Source: Sphingomonas panacis (GTDB taxonomy: Bacteria; Pseudomonadota; Alphaproteobacteria; Sphingomonadales; Sphingomonadaceae). From it: a stretch of DNA of 64,000 nucleotides. How positions within the stretch are numbered: position 1 is the first letter of the stretch; the number at the start of each line of letters is the position of its first letter. The notes under the pieces were generated by a model. The model saw only the letters and a program-made list of their open reading frames with translations, was not told the origin of the DNA and searched no databases. This document shows, piece after piece, positions 1 to 9,684 of this stretch. The stretch is from the NCBI RefSeq assembly GCF_001717955.1, contig NZ_CP014168.1:1178001-1242000 (forward strand), written 5' to 3'. The position numbers were made by a program, and so were the translations under genes.

Positions 1-362
1 CGCGCAACGGGCGTCTGTTCATGACCTATTCGGCGAGCGCCACCGATGCACGCTATTGCCTGGGCATGCTTACCTGTCGCGACGATGCCGACATCATGGA
101 TGCGGCCAACTGGTCGAAATCGCCGCTGCCGGTGTTCACATCGTCGCCCGCGCACAAGGTCTACGGGCCGGGCCACAACAGCTTCACCACCGACGAACGC
201 GGCCGCGACATGCTGGTCTATCACGCGCGCGATTACGCCGAGATCAAGGGCGATCCCCTGTTCGATCCCAACCGCCACACCCGCGTACAACCGATCCGCT
301 ATGCCCCCGACGGCACGCCCGACTTCGGTGAGCCGGTCGCCAACGGCGTGCTGCGCGCGTGA
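1..362 (+). CDS. Glycoside hydrolase family 43 protein, C-terminal part (cut by window start)
   Basis: This is the last 119 or so residues of a GH43 enzyme, a five-bladed beta-propeller family that includes arabinofuranosidases, arabinanases and xylosidases. The reading frame is open from base 3, so the gene begins before the window. Family hallmarks seen are LFMTYSASATD near the start and VYGPGHNSFTTD, whose His lies in the HNSF motif near the propeller centre. The tail FDPNRHTRVQPIRYAPDGTP is typical of the end of GH43 catalytic domains. The TGA stop overlaps the GTG start of the next gene (GTGA), so the two are probably translated together in one glycan-degradation operon. The catalytic Asp and Glu residues lie outside the window, so substrate cannot be assigned. 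Confidence 0.85.
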   Translation, partial: RNGRLFMTYSASATDARYCLGMLTCRDDADIMDAANWSKSPLPVFTSSPAHKVYGPGHNSFTTDERGRDMLVYHARDYAEIKGDPLFDPNRHTRVQPIRYAPDGTPDFGEPVANGVLRA

Positions 363-1699
363 GCGGCATTGATCGGCGCTCGTTGCTCGCCGCCGGCGCG
401 GCGGCTGCGGCGCTGCCGGCGGTCGCCGGCGCGGCGCAGCGCGGCACACGCTCGCTCGCGCCGACGCCGCCGATGGGGTGGAATAGCTGGAACAGCTTCG
501 CCACCACCATCACCGAAGCCCAGGCGGTCGAGACCGCCGGCATCATGGCGGCGAAACTGTTGCCGGCCGGCTACGACACCTTCACCGTCGATATTCAATG
601 GTATGATCCCGACGCGAAGAGCTACGAATATAACGCCAAGCCGGTGCCGGTGATGGATGGCGACGGCCGGCTGCTGCCAGCGCCCAACCGCTTTCCGTCG
701 AGCGCGGGCGGCATGGGCTTCGCGCCGCTCGCCGCGCGCGTGCACGCGCTGGGGCTGCGTTTCGGCATCCACGTCATGCGCGGCATTCCGCGCCTCGCGG
801 TCGAGCGCAACCTCCCGGTATTGGGCACGCACCTCCGCGCGCGCGACATCGCCGACGTGACGAGCGTCTGTTCGTGGAACCCCGACATGTACGGCGTCGA
901 CATGCGCAGGCCCGGCGCGCAGGCCTATTACGACAGCGTGTTCGCGCAATATGCGCGCTGGGGGGTCGATTTCGTCAAGGTCGACGACATGAGCCGCCCC
1001 TATGACGCGCACGCCCCCGAAATCGAGGCGGTCGCGCTGGCGATCAAGCGGTCGGGGCGGCCGATGATTCTCAGCCTTTCGCCCGGCGAGACGCCGGTGA
1101 TCCGCGCCGATCACGTCCGCCGCCATGCAGAGATGTGGCGCATCGCCGATGACTTCTGGGACGAATGGCCGCAGCTCGCCGCGCAGTTCACCCGCTTCGA
1201 GAATTGGAGTCCCTACATCGGCGGCGGCCGCTGGCCCGACGGCGACATGCTGCCGCTCGGCCGGCTCGCGCTTGGCGCACGCGATTCGCGCTTCACGCCC
1301 GACGAGCAACGGACGTTGATGACCTTGTGGTCGATCGTGCGCTCGCCCCTCATCATGGGTGGCGACCTGCGCCATCTCGACGCGGCGACGCTGGCGCTGC
1401 TGACCAACCCGGAAGTCATCGCGGTCAACCAGGCGAGTTCGGACAACCGGCCGCATATCCTTGAAGACGGCACGCGGCTGTGGAGCGCCACCGCACCCGG
1501 CGGCGGGCGGTATGTCGCGTTGTTCAACACCTCGGCCAAGCCGCGCCGTGTCGCGCTCCCGCTCGACCGGATCGGGCTGCGCGGCACGGTCTCGGTGCGC
1601 GACCTATGGGCGCGCGCTGCGCTCGCCGACATGCAAGGTGCGGTCGCGCGGGAACTGCCGTCCCACGGAGCGAGCCTGTTGCGCGTTACCCCCGTATAA
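359..1699 (+). CDS. GH27 family glycoside hydrolase (probable alpha-galactosidase), Tat-exported
   Basis: 446 residues. The N-terminus DRRSLLAAGAAAAALPAVAGA is a twin-arginine signal, so the enzyme is probably exported folded to the periplasm. The mature part opens with PTPPMGWNSWNSF (about residues 36-47), the GH27 entrance motif. The predicted nucleophile is the Asp of DFVKVDD (about 209) and the acid/base is in RIADDFWDEW (about 264). A C-terminal beta-sandwich follows from about residue 345. GH27 enzymes remove alpha-linked galactose (some act on N-acetylgalactosamine or beta-arabinopyranose) with retention. The GTG start overlaps the stop of the GH43 gene. Next to a TonB receptor this suggests breakdown of a galactose- and arabinose-containing plant polymer. 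Family assignment is firm; substrate is inference. Confidence 0.88.
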   Translation: MSGIDRRSLLAAGAAAAALPAVAGAAQRGTRSLAPTPPMGWNSWNSFATTITEAQAVETAGIMAAKLLPAGYDTFTVDIQWYDPDAKSYEYNAKPVPVMDGDGRLLPAPNRFPSSAGGMGFAPLAARVHALGLRFGIHVMRGIPRLAVERNLPVLGTHLRARDIADVTSVCSWNPDMYGVDMRRPGAQAYYDSVFAQYARWGVDFVKVDDMSRPYDAHAPEIEAVALAIKRSGRPMILSLSPGETPVIRADHVRRHAEMWRIADDFWDEWPQLAAQFTRFENWSPYIGGGRWPDGDMLPLGRLALGARDSRFTPDEQRTLMTLWSIVRSPLIMGGDLRHLDAATLALLTNPEVIAVNQASSDNRPHILEDGTRLWSATAPGGGRYVALFNTSAKPRRVALPLDRIGLRGTVSVRDLWARAALADMQGAVARELPSHGASLLRVTPV

Positions 1700-1740
1700 C
1701 CCTCTATTACTCCGACATATCAAAGGTGCCTTACCCACAT

Positions 1741-1752
1741 CGCTGTACAGCG
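1741..1752. promoter_or_regulatory. Perfect 12-bp palindrome upstream of the TonB receptor gene
   Basis: CGCTGTACAGCG is its own reverse complement. It sits in the relatively AT-rich 195-base gap between the alpha-galactosidase and the TonB-dependent receptor. About 55 bases downstream is TTGACG (1807-1812), a possible -35 element, with AAATGC 17 bases further on as a weak -10. Glycan-uptake receptor genes in this group are often repressed by LacI- or GntR-type proteins that bind such palindromes. No regulator gene is visible nearby, so the role as an operator is inference. Confidence 0.35.
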
Positions 1753-1894
1753 AAACGCAATATGGTATCTTTTTCGCAACACTCGGCGGAAAACCGAGGT
1801 GGTTGCTTGACGGCTATTCCCCCGAGTGCAAATGCGCGCCATTATTTTGTTGGACTAAATGACCGCAAAGAACGGTCCATCTGAGGGGAAGATC

Positions 1895-4798
1895 ATGGTA
1901 TTCCATCGCGCAATCCTGTGCTCGGCTTCGTTGCTCGCATTGCTCGCCGTCGATCCGGCATTTGCCCAGACCGGCACCCAATCGACTCCGCCCAGTGACG
2001 GCGGCACCACGGCGGCAGCGGGAGACACCACCGCCACGCCGACAGATCAGACGCTCGACGCGAGCGAACCGCAGGGCGACGAGATCGTCGTCAAAGGCGT
2101 GCGCGCGTCGATCGTCGGGGCACTCAACACGCGCAAGAACTCGACTCAGATCGTCGACTCGATCGTCGCGGAAGATGTCGGCAAGCTGCCCGACAACAAC
2201 GTCATCGAGGCGCTCCAGCGCGTCACCGGTATCCAGGTGACCAACCGCAGCGGCGGCGAGGCGGCGGGCATCTCGATCCGCGGCCTGCCCGATGCGCTCA
2301 CCACCCTCAACGGCCGCAACATCTTCACCGCGGCCGTTCAGTCCTTCTCGCTGCAGGATATTTCGGCGAATCTCATCAAATCGGTCGATGTCTACAAGAC
2401 CCGCGCCGCCGACCAGATCGAAACCGGTCTCGCCGGTCAGGTCGACGTCAAGACGCGCCGTCCTTTTGATTTCGATGGTTTCGCGCTGTCGGGCCTCGCG
2501 CGGGGCATCTACAATCAGCAGGCCGACAGCTATAACCCCAACGTTGCACTGCTCGTCAGCGATCGCTGGGAGACCGGAATCGGCGACATCGGCGTGCTGG
2601 TCAACGGCAGCTACATCAAGACCAACTATCGCGATATGACGACGACGGCCGGCGCGCTCGTGCCGTTCGCCACGATGAACCCGGCTGCGGGCACCGGGCT
2701 TGATCCGTTCCAGCGCATCTTCCCCGCCGGCCAAGACCCGATCACAGGCCAGTTTGTCGTCTCACCAGGGCTCGGCGCGTGGCAGGTCGGCACCGACACC
2801 GGCCTGGCGACCGCGCCGGGATCGTCGATGCTCGTCAACGGCGTTTCTACGCCCTACGTCCTGTCGCGCGACGCAGTGTTCAACCAGGATCTGTACGGCC
2901 AGCGCGAGCGCCCCTCGGCGAACATCGCGATCCAATGGGCGCCCAACAGTAGCTCGGTCTACACGGCCGAGGCGTTCTATTCGGGGTTCCGCGGCAACAC
3001 CTTCAACAGCATGCAGTTCAGCTTTGTCGATTTCTGGGCGGGGGCGCAGGCGCCGACGCTGTATGACGGTACCAACATCGTCAAATCGCGCGTCGCCAAC
3101 AAAGTCTATGGCTTCAACAGCGCCGATTATACTCAGAACAAGACCGACAGCTTCGTCTATGCGCTCAACGGCAAGTGGGACGTGGCGGGCGGGCGCGGCA
3201 AGATCGTCGCCGACATCGCCTATCAGACCAGCACCTACAACACCGCGTTCATCGCGATGCGCACCGATCGCACCGCCGATCAGATCAAGGTCGATTTCAA
3301 CGCGGGCGGCGGCATTCCTTCGTTCCACTTCAACGACGATTCGCTTCTGACCAAACCGGCGACGTGGAACGTCGCGCAGCTTTATGACAATGCCGAGCGC
3401 GATCACGGCAGCGCGATCACCGCGACGCTCGACGGGGAATATACCTGGGACGAGGGTTTCCTGCGCCGCATCAAGGGCGGCTGGCGGATCGACGATCGCA
3501 AGGCCGCGGTCGCGACGCGCACGCAGGACGCGCTCGGACTCGGTGTGCCGCTCAGCACGTTGGGCGCGGGTACGACCTTCACCAACTCGGGCTTCTTCGA
3601 CGGCCGCGCGGACGTGCCCACAAGCTGGGTGCTGCCCAGTGGCTATTGGGTCTATGCCAATGCCGACAAGGTGCGGTCGCTTTACGGCCTGAAGACCTCC
3701 GGCCAGCTTTCGCTGGGTCAGGTGTTCACCAACGACGAAGTGACGATGTCCGCCTACGTGATGGCGGATGGCGAGCTTTCGCTCTTCGGGCGTCCGCTCC
3801 AGATCGAAGGCGGCGTGCGTTTCGTGACGGTCGACACCAACTCGCAGTTCTTCAACCGCCTGAACAATTTTGCCGAGACGGACACCTCTACCGCGACCAC
3901 CAAATTCCTGCCGAGCGCTACATTGCGCTACGAGATCACCAACAAGCTGCGGTTGCGCTTCAATTTCGGCGAGACGCTGCGGCGGCCCGATTATACCGCG
4001 CTCAACCCCAACTACACGCTGACCGGCGATCTCACCGGGCTGGGCTATGGTTCGGGTACGGCGGGCACGGCCAATCTGCGCCCGACCCAGTCGAAGAACT
4101 ATGACGTTGCGCTAGAATGGTATTTCGATCGCGACAGTGCGATCACCGTTACAGGCTTCCGCCGCGAGATCGACGGATTGGTCGTGCCGGTTACCCAGCG
4201 CGAGACCATTCTCAACAACGGCATTGTCGCGGGCGCGACCAATTCCTTCGCGATCACCCGCCCGCTCAATGCCTCGAACGGCGTGCTGAAGGGCGTCGAA
4301 GTAGGGCTCACCTACTTCCCGCACTATCTGCCCGGTCCGCTCGATGGGCTCGGCTTCGTCGGCAGCGTGACGGTGCTCGATTCGAGCCAGAATATCCCAC
4401 AGTACAATACCACCACCGGCGAACTGATCGGCCAATTCCAGTCGGCGTTCTTCGGCGTGTCGAAATTCTCGTACAACGCGACGCTGGCCTACGATAAGGG
4501 GCCGATCGGCGCGCGCGTATCCTATGTGTGGCGCAAGGAATTCCTCGCGAATAACGAGGCGCGGCTGTTCGCCAATCCGATCGGCGTGTGGCGCACGCCC
4601 GAGAAGAGCCTTGACGTGCAGCTCACCTACAATCTGACCAAGCGGCTCGGCGTTACCTTCGACGCGACCAACCTGACCAACTCGACCCAGCAGACCTATT
4701 ACAAGTTCGGCGGCAGCGGCGGTCCGGAAAAGTTCAACCTTGGCACTCTCTTGCTTGCTCGCACCTTCGCTCTCGGCGTTCGGTACGGGTTCCGGTGA
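1895..4798 (+). CDS. TonB-dependent receptor (Caulobacter/Sphingomonas glycan type)
   Basis: 967 residues. The ATG at 1895 follows a GAGGGGA ribosome site and gives a signal peptide ending ALLAVDPAFAQ; an in-frame ATG 12 codons upstream lacks these. After a Thr/Pro/Asp linker comes the TonB box and plug (DEIVVKGVRASIVGAL, then KLPDNNVIEALQRVTGIQV, about residues 57-190). The remainder is a beta-barrel ending in the aromatic-rich GVRYGFR. It is an outer-membrane gated channel that imports oligosaccharides too large for porins, powered by TonB-ExbBD. It lies between glycoside hydrolase genes and its stop overlaps the next start (TGATG), so it probably imports the products of the flanking GH43/GH27 enzymes. 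The ligand is not readable from sequence. Confidence 0.9.
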   Translation: MVFHRAILCSASLLALLAVDPAFAQTGTQSTPPSDGGTTAAAGDTTATPTDQTLDASEPQGDEIVVKGVRASIVGALNTRKNSTQIVDSIVAEDVGKLPDNNVIEALQRVTGIQVTNRSGGEAAGISIRGLPDALTTLNGRNIFTAAVQSFSLQDISANLIKSVDVYKTRAADQIETGLAGQVDVKTRRPFDFDGFALSGLARGIYNQQADSYNPNVALLVSDRWETGIGDIGVLVNGSYIKTNYRDMTTTAGALVPFATMNPAAGTGLDPFQRIFPAGQDPITGQFVVSPGLGAWQVGTDTGLATAPGSSMLVNGVSTPYVLSRDAVFNQDLYGQRERPSANIAIQWAPNSSSVYTAEAFYSGFRGNTFNSMQFSFVDFWAGAQAPTLYDGTNIVKSRVANKVYGFNSADYTQNKTDSFVYALNGKWDVAGGRGKIVADIAYQTSTYNTAFIAMRTDRTADQIKVDFNAGGGIPSFHFNDDSLLTKPATWNVAQLYDNAERDHGSAITATLDGEYTWDEGFLRRIKGGWRIDDRKAAVATRTQDALGLGVPLSTLGAGTTFTNSGFFDGRADVPTSWVLPSGYWVYANADKVRSLYGLKTSGQLSLGQVFTNDEVTMSAYVMADGELSLFGRPLQIEGGVRFVTVDTNSQFFNRLNNFAETDTSTATTKFLPSATLRYEITNKLRLRFNFGETLRRPDYTALNPNYTLTGDLTGLGYGSGTAGTANLRPTQSKNYDVALEWYFDRDSAITVTGFRREIDGLVVPVTQRETILNNGIVAGATNSFAITRPLNASNGVLKGVEVGLTYFPHYLPGPLDGLGFVGSVTVLDSSQNIPQYNTTTGELIGQFQSAFFGVSKFSYNATLAYDKGPIGARVSYVWRKEFLANNEARLFANPIGVWRTPEKSLDVQLTYNLTKRLGVTFDATNLTNSTQQTYYKFGGSGGPEKFNLGTLLLARTFALGVRYGFR

Positions 4799-6882
4799 TG
4801 CGGGTTCGGTCCGGTCGCGCTCGTTTCCTCGCCGAAGCGAGTCGCGCTGGGCCGATCCGTCGGGCGCTGCGCACGGCATGGCTGTGCGCAGCGCCCTTGG
4901 TTCTTGTCGCCGCTGCACCCGCGCCTCTCGCGCCACAGCTCGACCGCGACGCGATCCTCACGCAGCAGTATGGCAACGATGCCGACTGGTATCGCGACCG
5001 CATCCCGCTGTTCGACAGTTCAGACGCGACGCTCGACGCGGTCTATTATTACCGCTGGCAAGTGTTCCGCGCGCACCAGCGCGATCTCGGTGCCAAGGGC
5101 TATATCTCGACCGAGTTCCTCAACGACGTCGGCTGGCAGCGCGAACCCTATGCCAGCCTCAACGACGCGACCGCCTTCCACATCGCCGAGGGCCGCTGGC
5201 TGCGCGACCGCCGCTTCGCCGATGATTACATCAATTTTCTCTATCTCGACGGCGGCAACGACCGGCATTTCAGCGAATCGATCGCCGATGCGGTGTGGGG
5301 CCGCTACCTCGTCGATCACGATCGCGACGCCGCCGTGCGGTTGCTGCCGGCGATGCGGCTGATCTACGGATTATGGGACGACGGCTTCGATTTCACCAAA
5401 GGGCTGTACTGGATCGAGCCGTTGCTCGATGCGACCGAATATACCGTGTCGTCGGTCGATGCCTCGGGCGGCAAGGACGGGTTTCGCGGCGGTGACGCGT
5501 TCCGCCCGTCGATCAACAGTTTCCAATATGCCAATGCGATGGCGATCAGCCGGCTGTCGGCGCTGGCGGGCGATCCGGCGACGGCGGCGGACTACGCCGC
5601 CCGCGCCGGGCGGTTGCGCGGCCGCATGCTCGACGCGCTGTGGAGCGACAGCTTCGGCCACTTCATCGACCGCTACAAGGTCAGCAACGAGCACGTGACA
5701 TATTGGGACCAGATCCGCGCGCGCGAACTGGTCGGCTATCTGCCCTGGACGTTCGGGCTGATCGGTGCGGATGCCAAGTTCGATCGTGCGTGGACGCATA
5801 TCCTCTCGGCGAACGAACTCGGCGGCCCGGCGGGGCTGCGCACCACCGAGCCAAGCTATCAATATTACATGCGGCAATATCGCTATGATGCGGCGACGGG
5901 TTTGCGCGAATGCCAGTGGAATGGACCCGTCTGGCCGTTCCAGACGACGCAGGTGCTCACCGGCCTCGCCAACCGCCTCCATGGCGGCCCCGACGGTGTG
6001 ATCGGGCGCGGCGATTATCTGCGGCTGCTGCGGCAATATGCGAAGATGCACTATCAGGGCGACAGGCTTGATCTGGAGGAGGATTACGATCCCGCCACCG
6101 GCAAGCCGATCGTGGGCCTGCCGCGCAGCCACCATTATTTCCACAGCGGCTTCGACGATCTGGTGATCTCCGGTCTCGCCGGCATCACCCCGCAGCCCGA
6201 CGACAGCGTCGTGGTCGATCCGCTGTTACCGGCGAAAGACCGAACCAGGGACCGGCTGCGCTGGTTCGCGGTGCAGGACGTGCCCTATCATGGCCGGTCG
6301 CTGTCGGTGGTCTATGACGAGGACGGCCGGCACTATCGTGGCGGCGCTGGCCTGCGCGTGTATGTCGACGGGGTGCTGGCGGCATCGCGCGCGACTCTCG
6401 GCAAGCTGGTCGTGCCGGTCGCGGCCAAGGCGAATGCGGCGATCGAACGCCCGCTCGCGCAGTCGATCAACCTCGTCCGCGCCGAGTATCCCAAGCCGAG
6501 CGCATCGAGCGGCACCGATCCAGAGCGGCTGCATCAGGGCATCGATGGGCGGGTGTGGTTCATGCCCGAACTGCCCAACGGCTGGGACTCGACAGGCGCG
6601 ACTCAGGACGAATGGTTCGCGGTCGATTTCGGCAAGCCGGTCACGCTCGACCGCGCCGAAGTGTCGTTCTTCGCGGGCGGCGCGTTCGCGATGCCGGACA
6701 GCTACCGGCTCGAATATCGCGTAAACGGCGCATGGCGACCGCTCGACACGAACGGCGCGGCGCCCCGGCCCAACGCCACCAATGTACTGACGTGGCAACC
6801 GATCCGCACCGATGCGATCCGCCTCGCGATCCGCAAGCCTGCGGGCAAGCACGTCCGCCTCGCCGAGATGAAGCTGTTCTGA
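4798..6882 (+). CDS. MGH1/GH63-like (alpha/alpha-barrel) glycoside hydrolase with C-terminal discoidin-like domain
   Basis: 694 residues. A signal-like segment (TAWLCAAPLVLVAAAPAPLAP) precedes an (alpha/alpha)6-barrel fold domain. The diagnostic motif is ECQWNGPVWPFQTTQVLTGL (about residues 368-387), shared by GH63, GH37 and mannosylglycerate-hydrolase-like enzymes. Asp-rich motifs such as WGRYLVDHDRD and YGLWDDGFDFTKGLYWIEP line the expected pocket. The last 150 or so residues (DEWFAVDFGKPVTLDRAEV ... IRLAIRKPAGKHVRLAEMKLF) look like a discoidin/F5-8C carbohydrate-binding fold. It starts within the stop of the TonB receptor gene, so the two are coupled. An upstream GTG at 4795 is an alternative start. 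Substrate unknown; a plant or microbial alpha-linked glycan is likely from context. Confidence 0.75.
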   Translation: MRVRSGRARFLAEASRAGPIRRALRTAWLCAAPLVLVAAAPAPLAPQLDRDAILTQQYGNDADWYRDRIPLFDSSDATLDAVYYYRWQVFRAHQRDLGAKGYISTEFLNDVGWQREPYASLNDATAFHIAEGRWLRDRRFADDYINFLYLDGGNDRHFSESIADAVWGRYLVDHDRDAAVRLLPAMRLIYGLWDDGFDFTKGLYWIEPLLDATEYTVSSVDASGGKDGFRGGDAFRPSINSFQYANAMAISRLSALAGDPATAADYAARAGRLRGRMLDALWSDSFGHFIDRYKVSNEHVTYWDQIRARELVGYLPWTFGLIGADAKFDRAWTHILSANELGGPAGLRTTEPSYQYYMRQYRYDAATGLRECQWNGPVWPFQTTQVLTGLANRLHGGPDGVIGRGDYLRLLRQYAKMHYQGDRLDLEEDYDPATGKPIVGLPRSHHYFHSGFDDLVISGLAGITPQPDDSVVVDPLLPAKDRTRDRLRWFAVQDVPYHGRSLSVVYDEDGRHYRGGAGLRVYVDGVLAASRATLGKLVVPVAAKANAAIERPLAQSINLVRAEYPKPSASSGTDPERLHQGIDGRVWFMPELPNGWDSTGATQDEWFAVDFGKPVTLDRAEVSFFAGGAFAMPDSYRLEYRVNGAWRPLDTNGAAPRPNATNVLTWQPIRTDAIRLAIRKPAGKHVRLAEMKLF

Positions 6883-6946
6883 CCACGGCGCGTTGCGCCC
6901 GGCGCGGCGCGCTGCCAAGACGGGTGTATCATTCAGGGGAGATTCT

Positions 6947-8572
6947 ATGCGCGCCCTTTTGCTCGGCCTGACGTTTCTTGCCGCCCCTGCGCTTGCGCAG
7001 ACCCCAGCCATCTCGGTGCAGACGCTCAAGGACGTGACCCAGACGCTCTCGTCGGACGCGTTCGAGGGGCGCAAACCCGCCACTCCGGCCGAAGACAAGA
7101 CCGTCGCGTATATCGTCGAGCGCTTCAAGGCGGCGGGGCTCAAGCCCGGGGTCGATGGCGGTTGGTTCCAGAACGTGCCGCTGGTCGATATGACCGCGAC
7201 CAACGTCGCGCCGCTGACCATCACCGGCGGCAAGACCCCGCTCAGCTTCGCCTATCGCACCGACATGGTGGTCAAGACCTATCGCGTCACGCCGCACATC
7301 GCGGTGAAGGACAGCGACGTCGTGTTCGTCGGCTATGGCATCACCGCGCCCGAGCGCGGCTGGAACGATTATGCCGGCGTGAACGTGAAGGGCAAGACGG
7401 TCATCATCCTCGTCAACGATCCCGACTGGCAATCGCCCGAGCGCACCGGTTTGTTCGAAGGCAAGGCGATGACCTATTATGGCCGCTGGGTTTATAAGTA
7501 CGAAGAGGCCGCGCGGCAGGGTGCTGCGGCGGCGATCATCGTTCACGATACCGAGCCGGCTGCGTATGGCTGGGGTGTCGTCCAGTCGAGCAACACCGGC
7601 CCGCAACTCGAACTCGACGAGAAGGGCGATCACATGAACGAGAGCGCCGCGATCGGTTGGGTGCAGCTCGACAAGGCCAAGGCGTTGTTCGCGAGTGCTG
7701 GCAAGGATTTCGCCGCGCTGACCGAAGCGGCCAAGCACAAGGGCTTCCGCGCGGTGCCGCTCGGCCTGAAAGCGTCGGTCGCGTTCGACAACACGATCCG
7801 GCGGCAGGCGTCGAAGAACGTCGTCGGCATCCTGCCGGGCACCTCGGCTCCGAACGATTACGTCCTCTACAGCGCGCATTGGGATCATCTCGGCCATTGC
7901 GATGCGGTGAAGGGCGACGGCATCTGCAACGGCGCGCTCGACAATGCGAGCGGTGTCGCCGGGCTGGTCGCGCTCGCCGGAGCGCAGGCCAAGGCCGGAC
8001 CCGCGAAGCGTTCGATCGTGTTCCTGTCGGTTACGGCGGAGGAAGCGGGGCTGCTCGGCTCGCGCTATTACGCCGAGCACCCAGTCTATCCGCTGTCCCA
8101 CACGGTCGGCGGGGTCAACATGGATGTGCTCAACGTGAAGGGGCGCACGCATGACTTCGAGATCACCGGCGCGGGCAAGTCCGAGCTCGAGGACAGGATG
8201 AAGATCTTGGTCGAAGCGCAGGGCAGGGTGGTCAAACCCGAACCCAACCCTGAGCGCGGCAGCTATTTCCGTTCGGACCATTTCAGCTTCGCCAAATTGG
8301 GCGTGCCGATGTTCGATGGCGGCGCGGGCGAGGATCTCGTGGTTGGCGGCGAGGCAGCTGGCCATGCCGCGACGCTCGACTATATCGCCAACCGCTACCA
8401 CAAGCCGCAGGACGAATATGATCCCAAGTGGGATTGGTCGGGCGCGGTCGAGGATCTCACCCTATATTACCGGCTCGGCCGCGAACTCGCCGATGGCGAT
8501 GCCTGGCCCAATTGGTACAAGACCGCCGAATTCCGCGCGATTCGCGACAAGCAGCGTGCGGCCGCGCAATAG
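6947..8572 (+). CDS. M28 family zinc aminopeptidase, secreted
   Basis: 541 residues. ATG at 6947 follows an AGGGGAGA site and yields a clean signal peptide MRALLLGLTFLAAPALAQ; the longer open frame upstream has no signal. The M28 fold is shown by the two-zinc ligand series SAHWDH (about 309), ALDNASG (about 330), SVTAEEAGLLGS (about 361), VNMD (about 390) and FRSDHFSFAKLGVPMF near 430. A protease-associated (PA) insert precedes the catalytic half. Such enzymes trim N-terminal residues from peptides in the periplasm or outside the cell. It follows the glycan genes by 64 bases and precedes agmatine deiminase by 9 bases, so it may share their transcription. The specific peptide substrate cannot be told. 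Confidence 0.88.
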   Translation: MRALLLGLTFLAAPALAQTPAISVQTLKDVTQTLSSDAFEGRKPATPAEDKTVAYIVERFKAAGLKPGVDGGWFQNVPLVDMTATNVAPLTITGGKTPLSFAYRTDMVVKTYRVTPHIAVKDSDVVFVGYGITAPERGWNDYAGVNVKGKTVIILVNDPDWQSPERTGLFEGKAMTYYGRWVYKYEEAARQGAAAAIIVHDTEPAAYGWGVVQSSNTGPQLELDEKGDHMNESAAIGWVQLDKAKALFASAGKDFAALTEAAKHKGFRAVPLGLKASVAFDNTIRRQASKNVVGILPGTSAPNDYVLYSAHWDHLGHCDAVKGDGICNGALDNASGVAGLVALAGAQAKAGPAKRSIVFLSVTAEEAGLLGSRYYAEHPVYPLSHTVGGVNMDVLNVKGRTHDFEITGAGKSELEDRMKILVEAQGRVVKPEPNPERGSYFRSDHFSFAKLGVPMFDGGAGEDLVVGGEAAGHAATLDYIANRYHKPQDEYDPKWDWSGAVEDLTLYYRLGRELADGDAWPNWYKTAEFRAIRDKQRAAAQ

Positions 8573-8581
8573 GAACCCTGC

Positions 8582-9553
<972 letters not shown>

Positions 9554-9560
9554 CTCCTTT

Positions 9561-9647
9561 CGTCACCCCAGCGTACGCTGGGGTCTCTCGGTGAGACCGA
9601 AACGCCCGCCCAACCACTGGGAGACTCCAGCTTTCGCTGGAGTGACG
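9561..9647. repeat. Palindromic repeat, family A copy 1 (between convergent genes)
   Basis: Two hairpins in inverted orientation. The left arm contains the perfect palindrome CCCCAGCGTACGCTGGGG; the right arm contains CTCCAGCTTTCGCTGGAG. The outer bases CGTCAC...GTGACG pair the two halves. It occupies the 131-base gap between the converging aguA and ompA-like genes and could act as a two-way transcription end or mRNA-stabilising element. Related copies are at 16134-16221, 48258-48339 and (diverged) 38603-38690. Confidence 0.85.
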
Positions 9648-9684
9648 ATTGGGGAGCAGGACCGCAAGCCCGCTCCCCGCTACG

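Noticed and set aside
9561-9647. Considered as a CRISPR or tRNA-like structure
   Set aside because: Only two inverted units, no spacer periodicity and no cloverleaf; it matches the other palindromic repeats.
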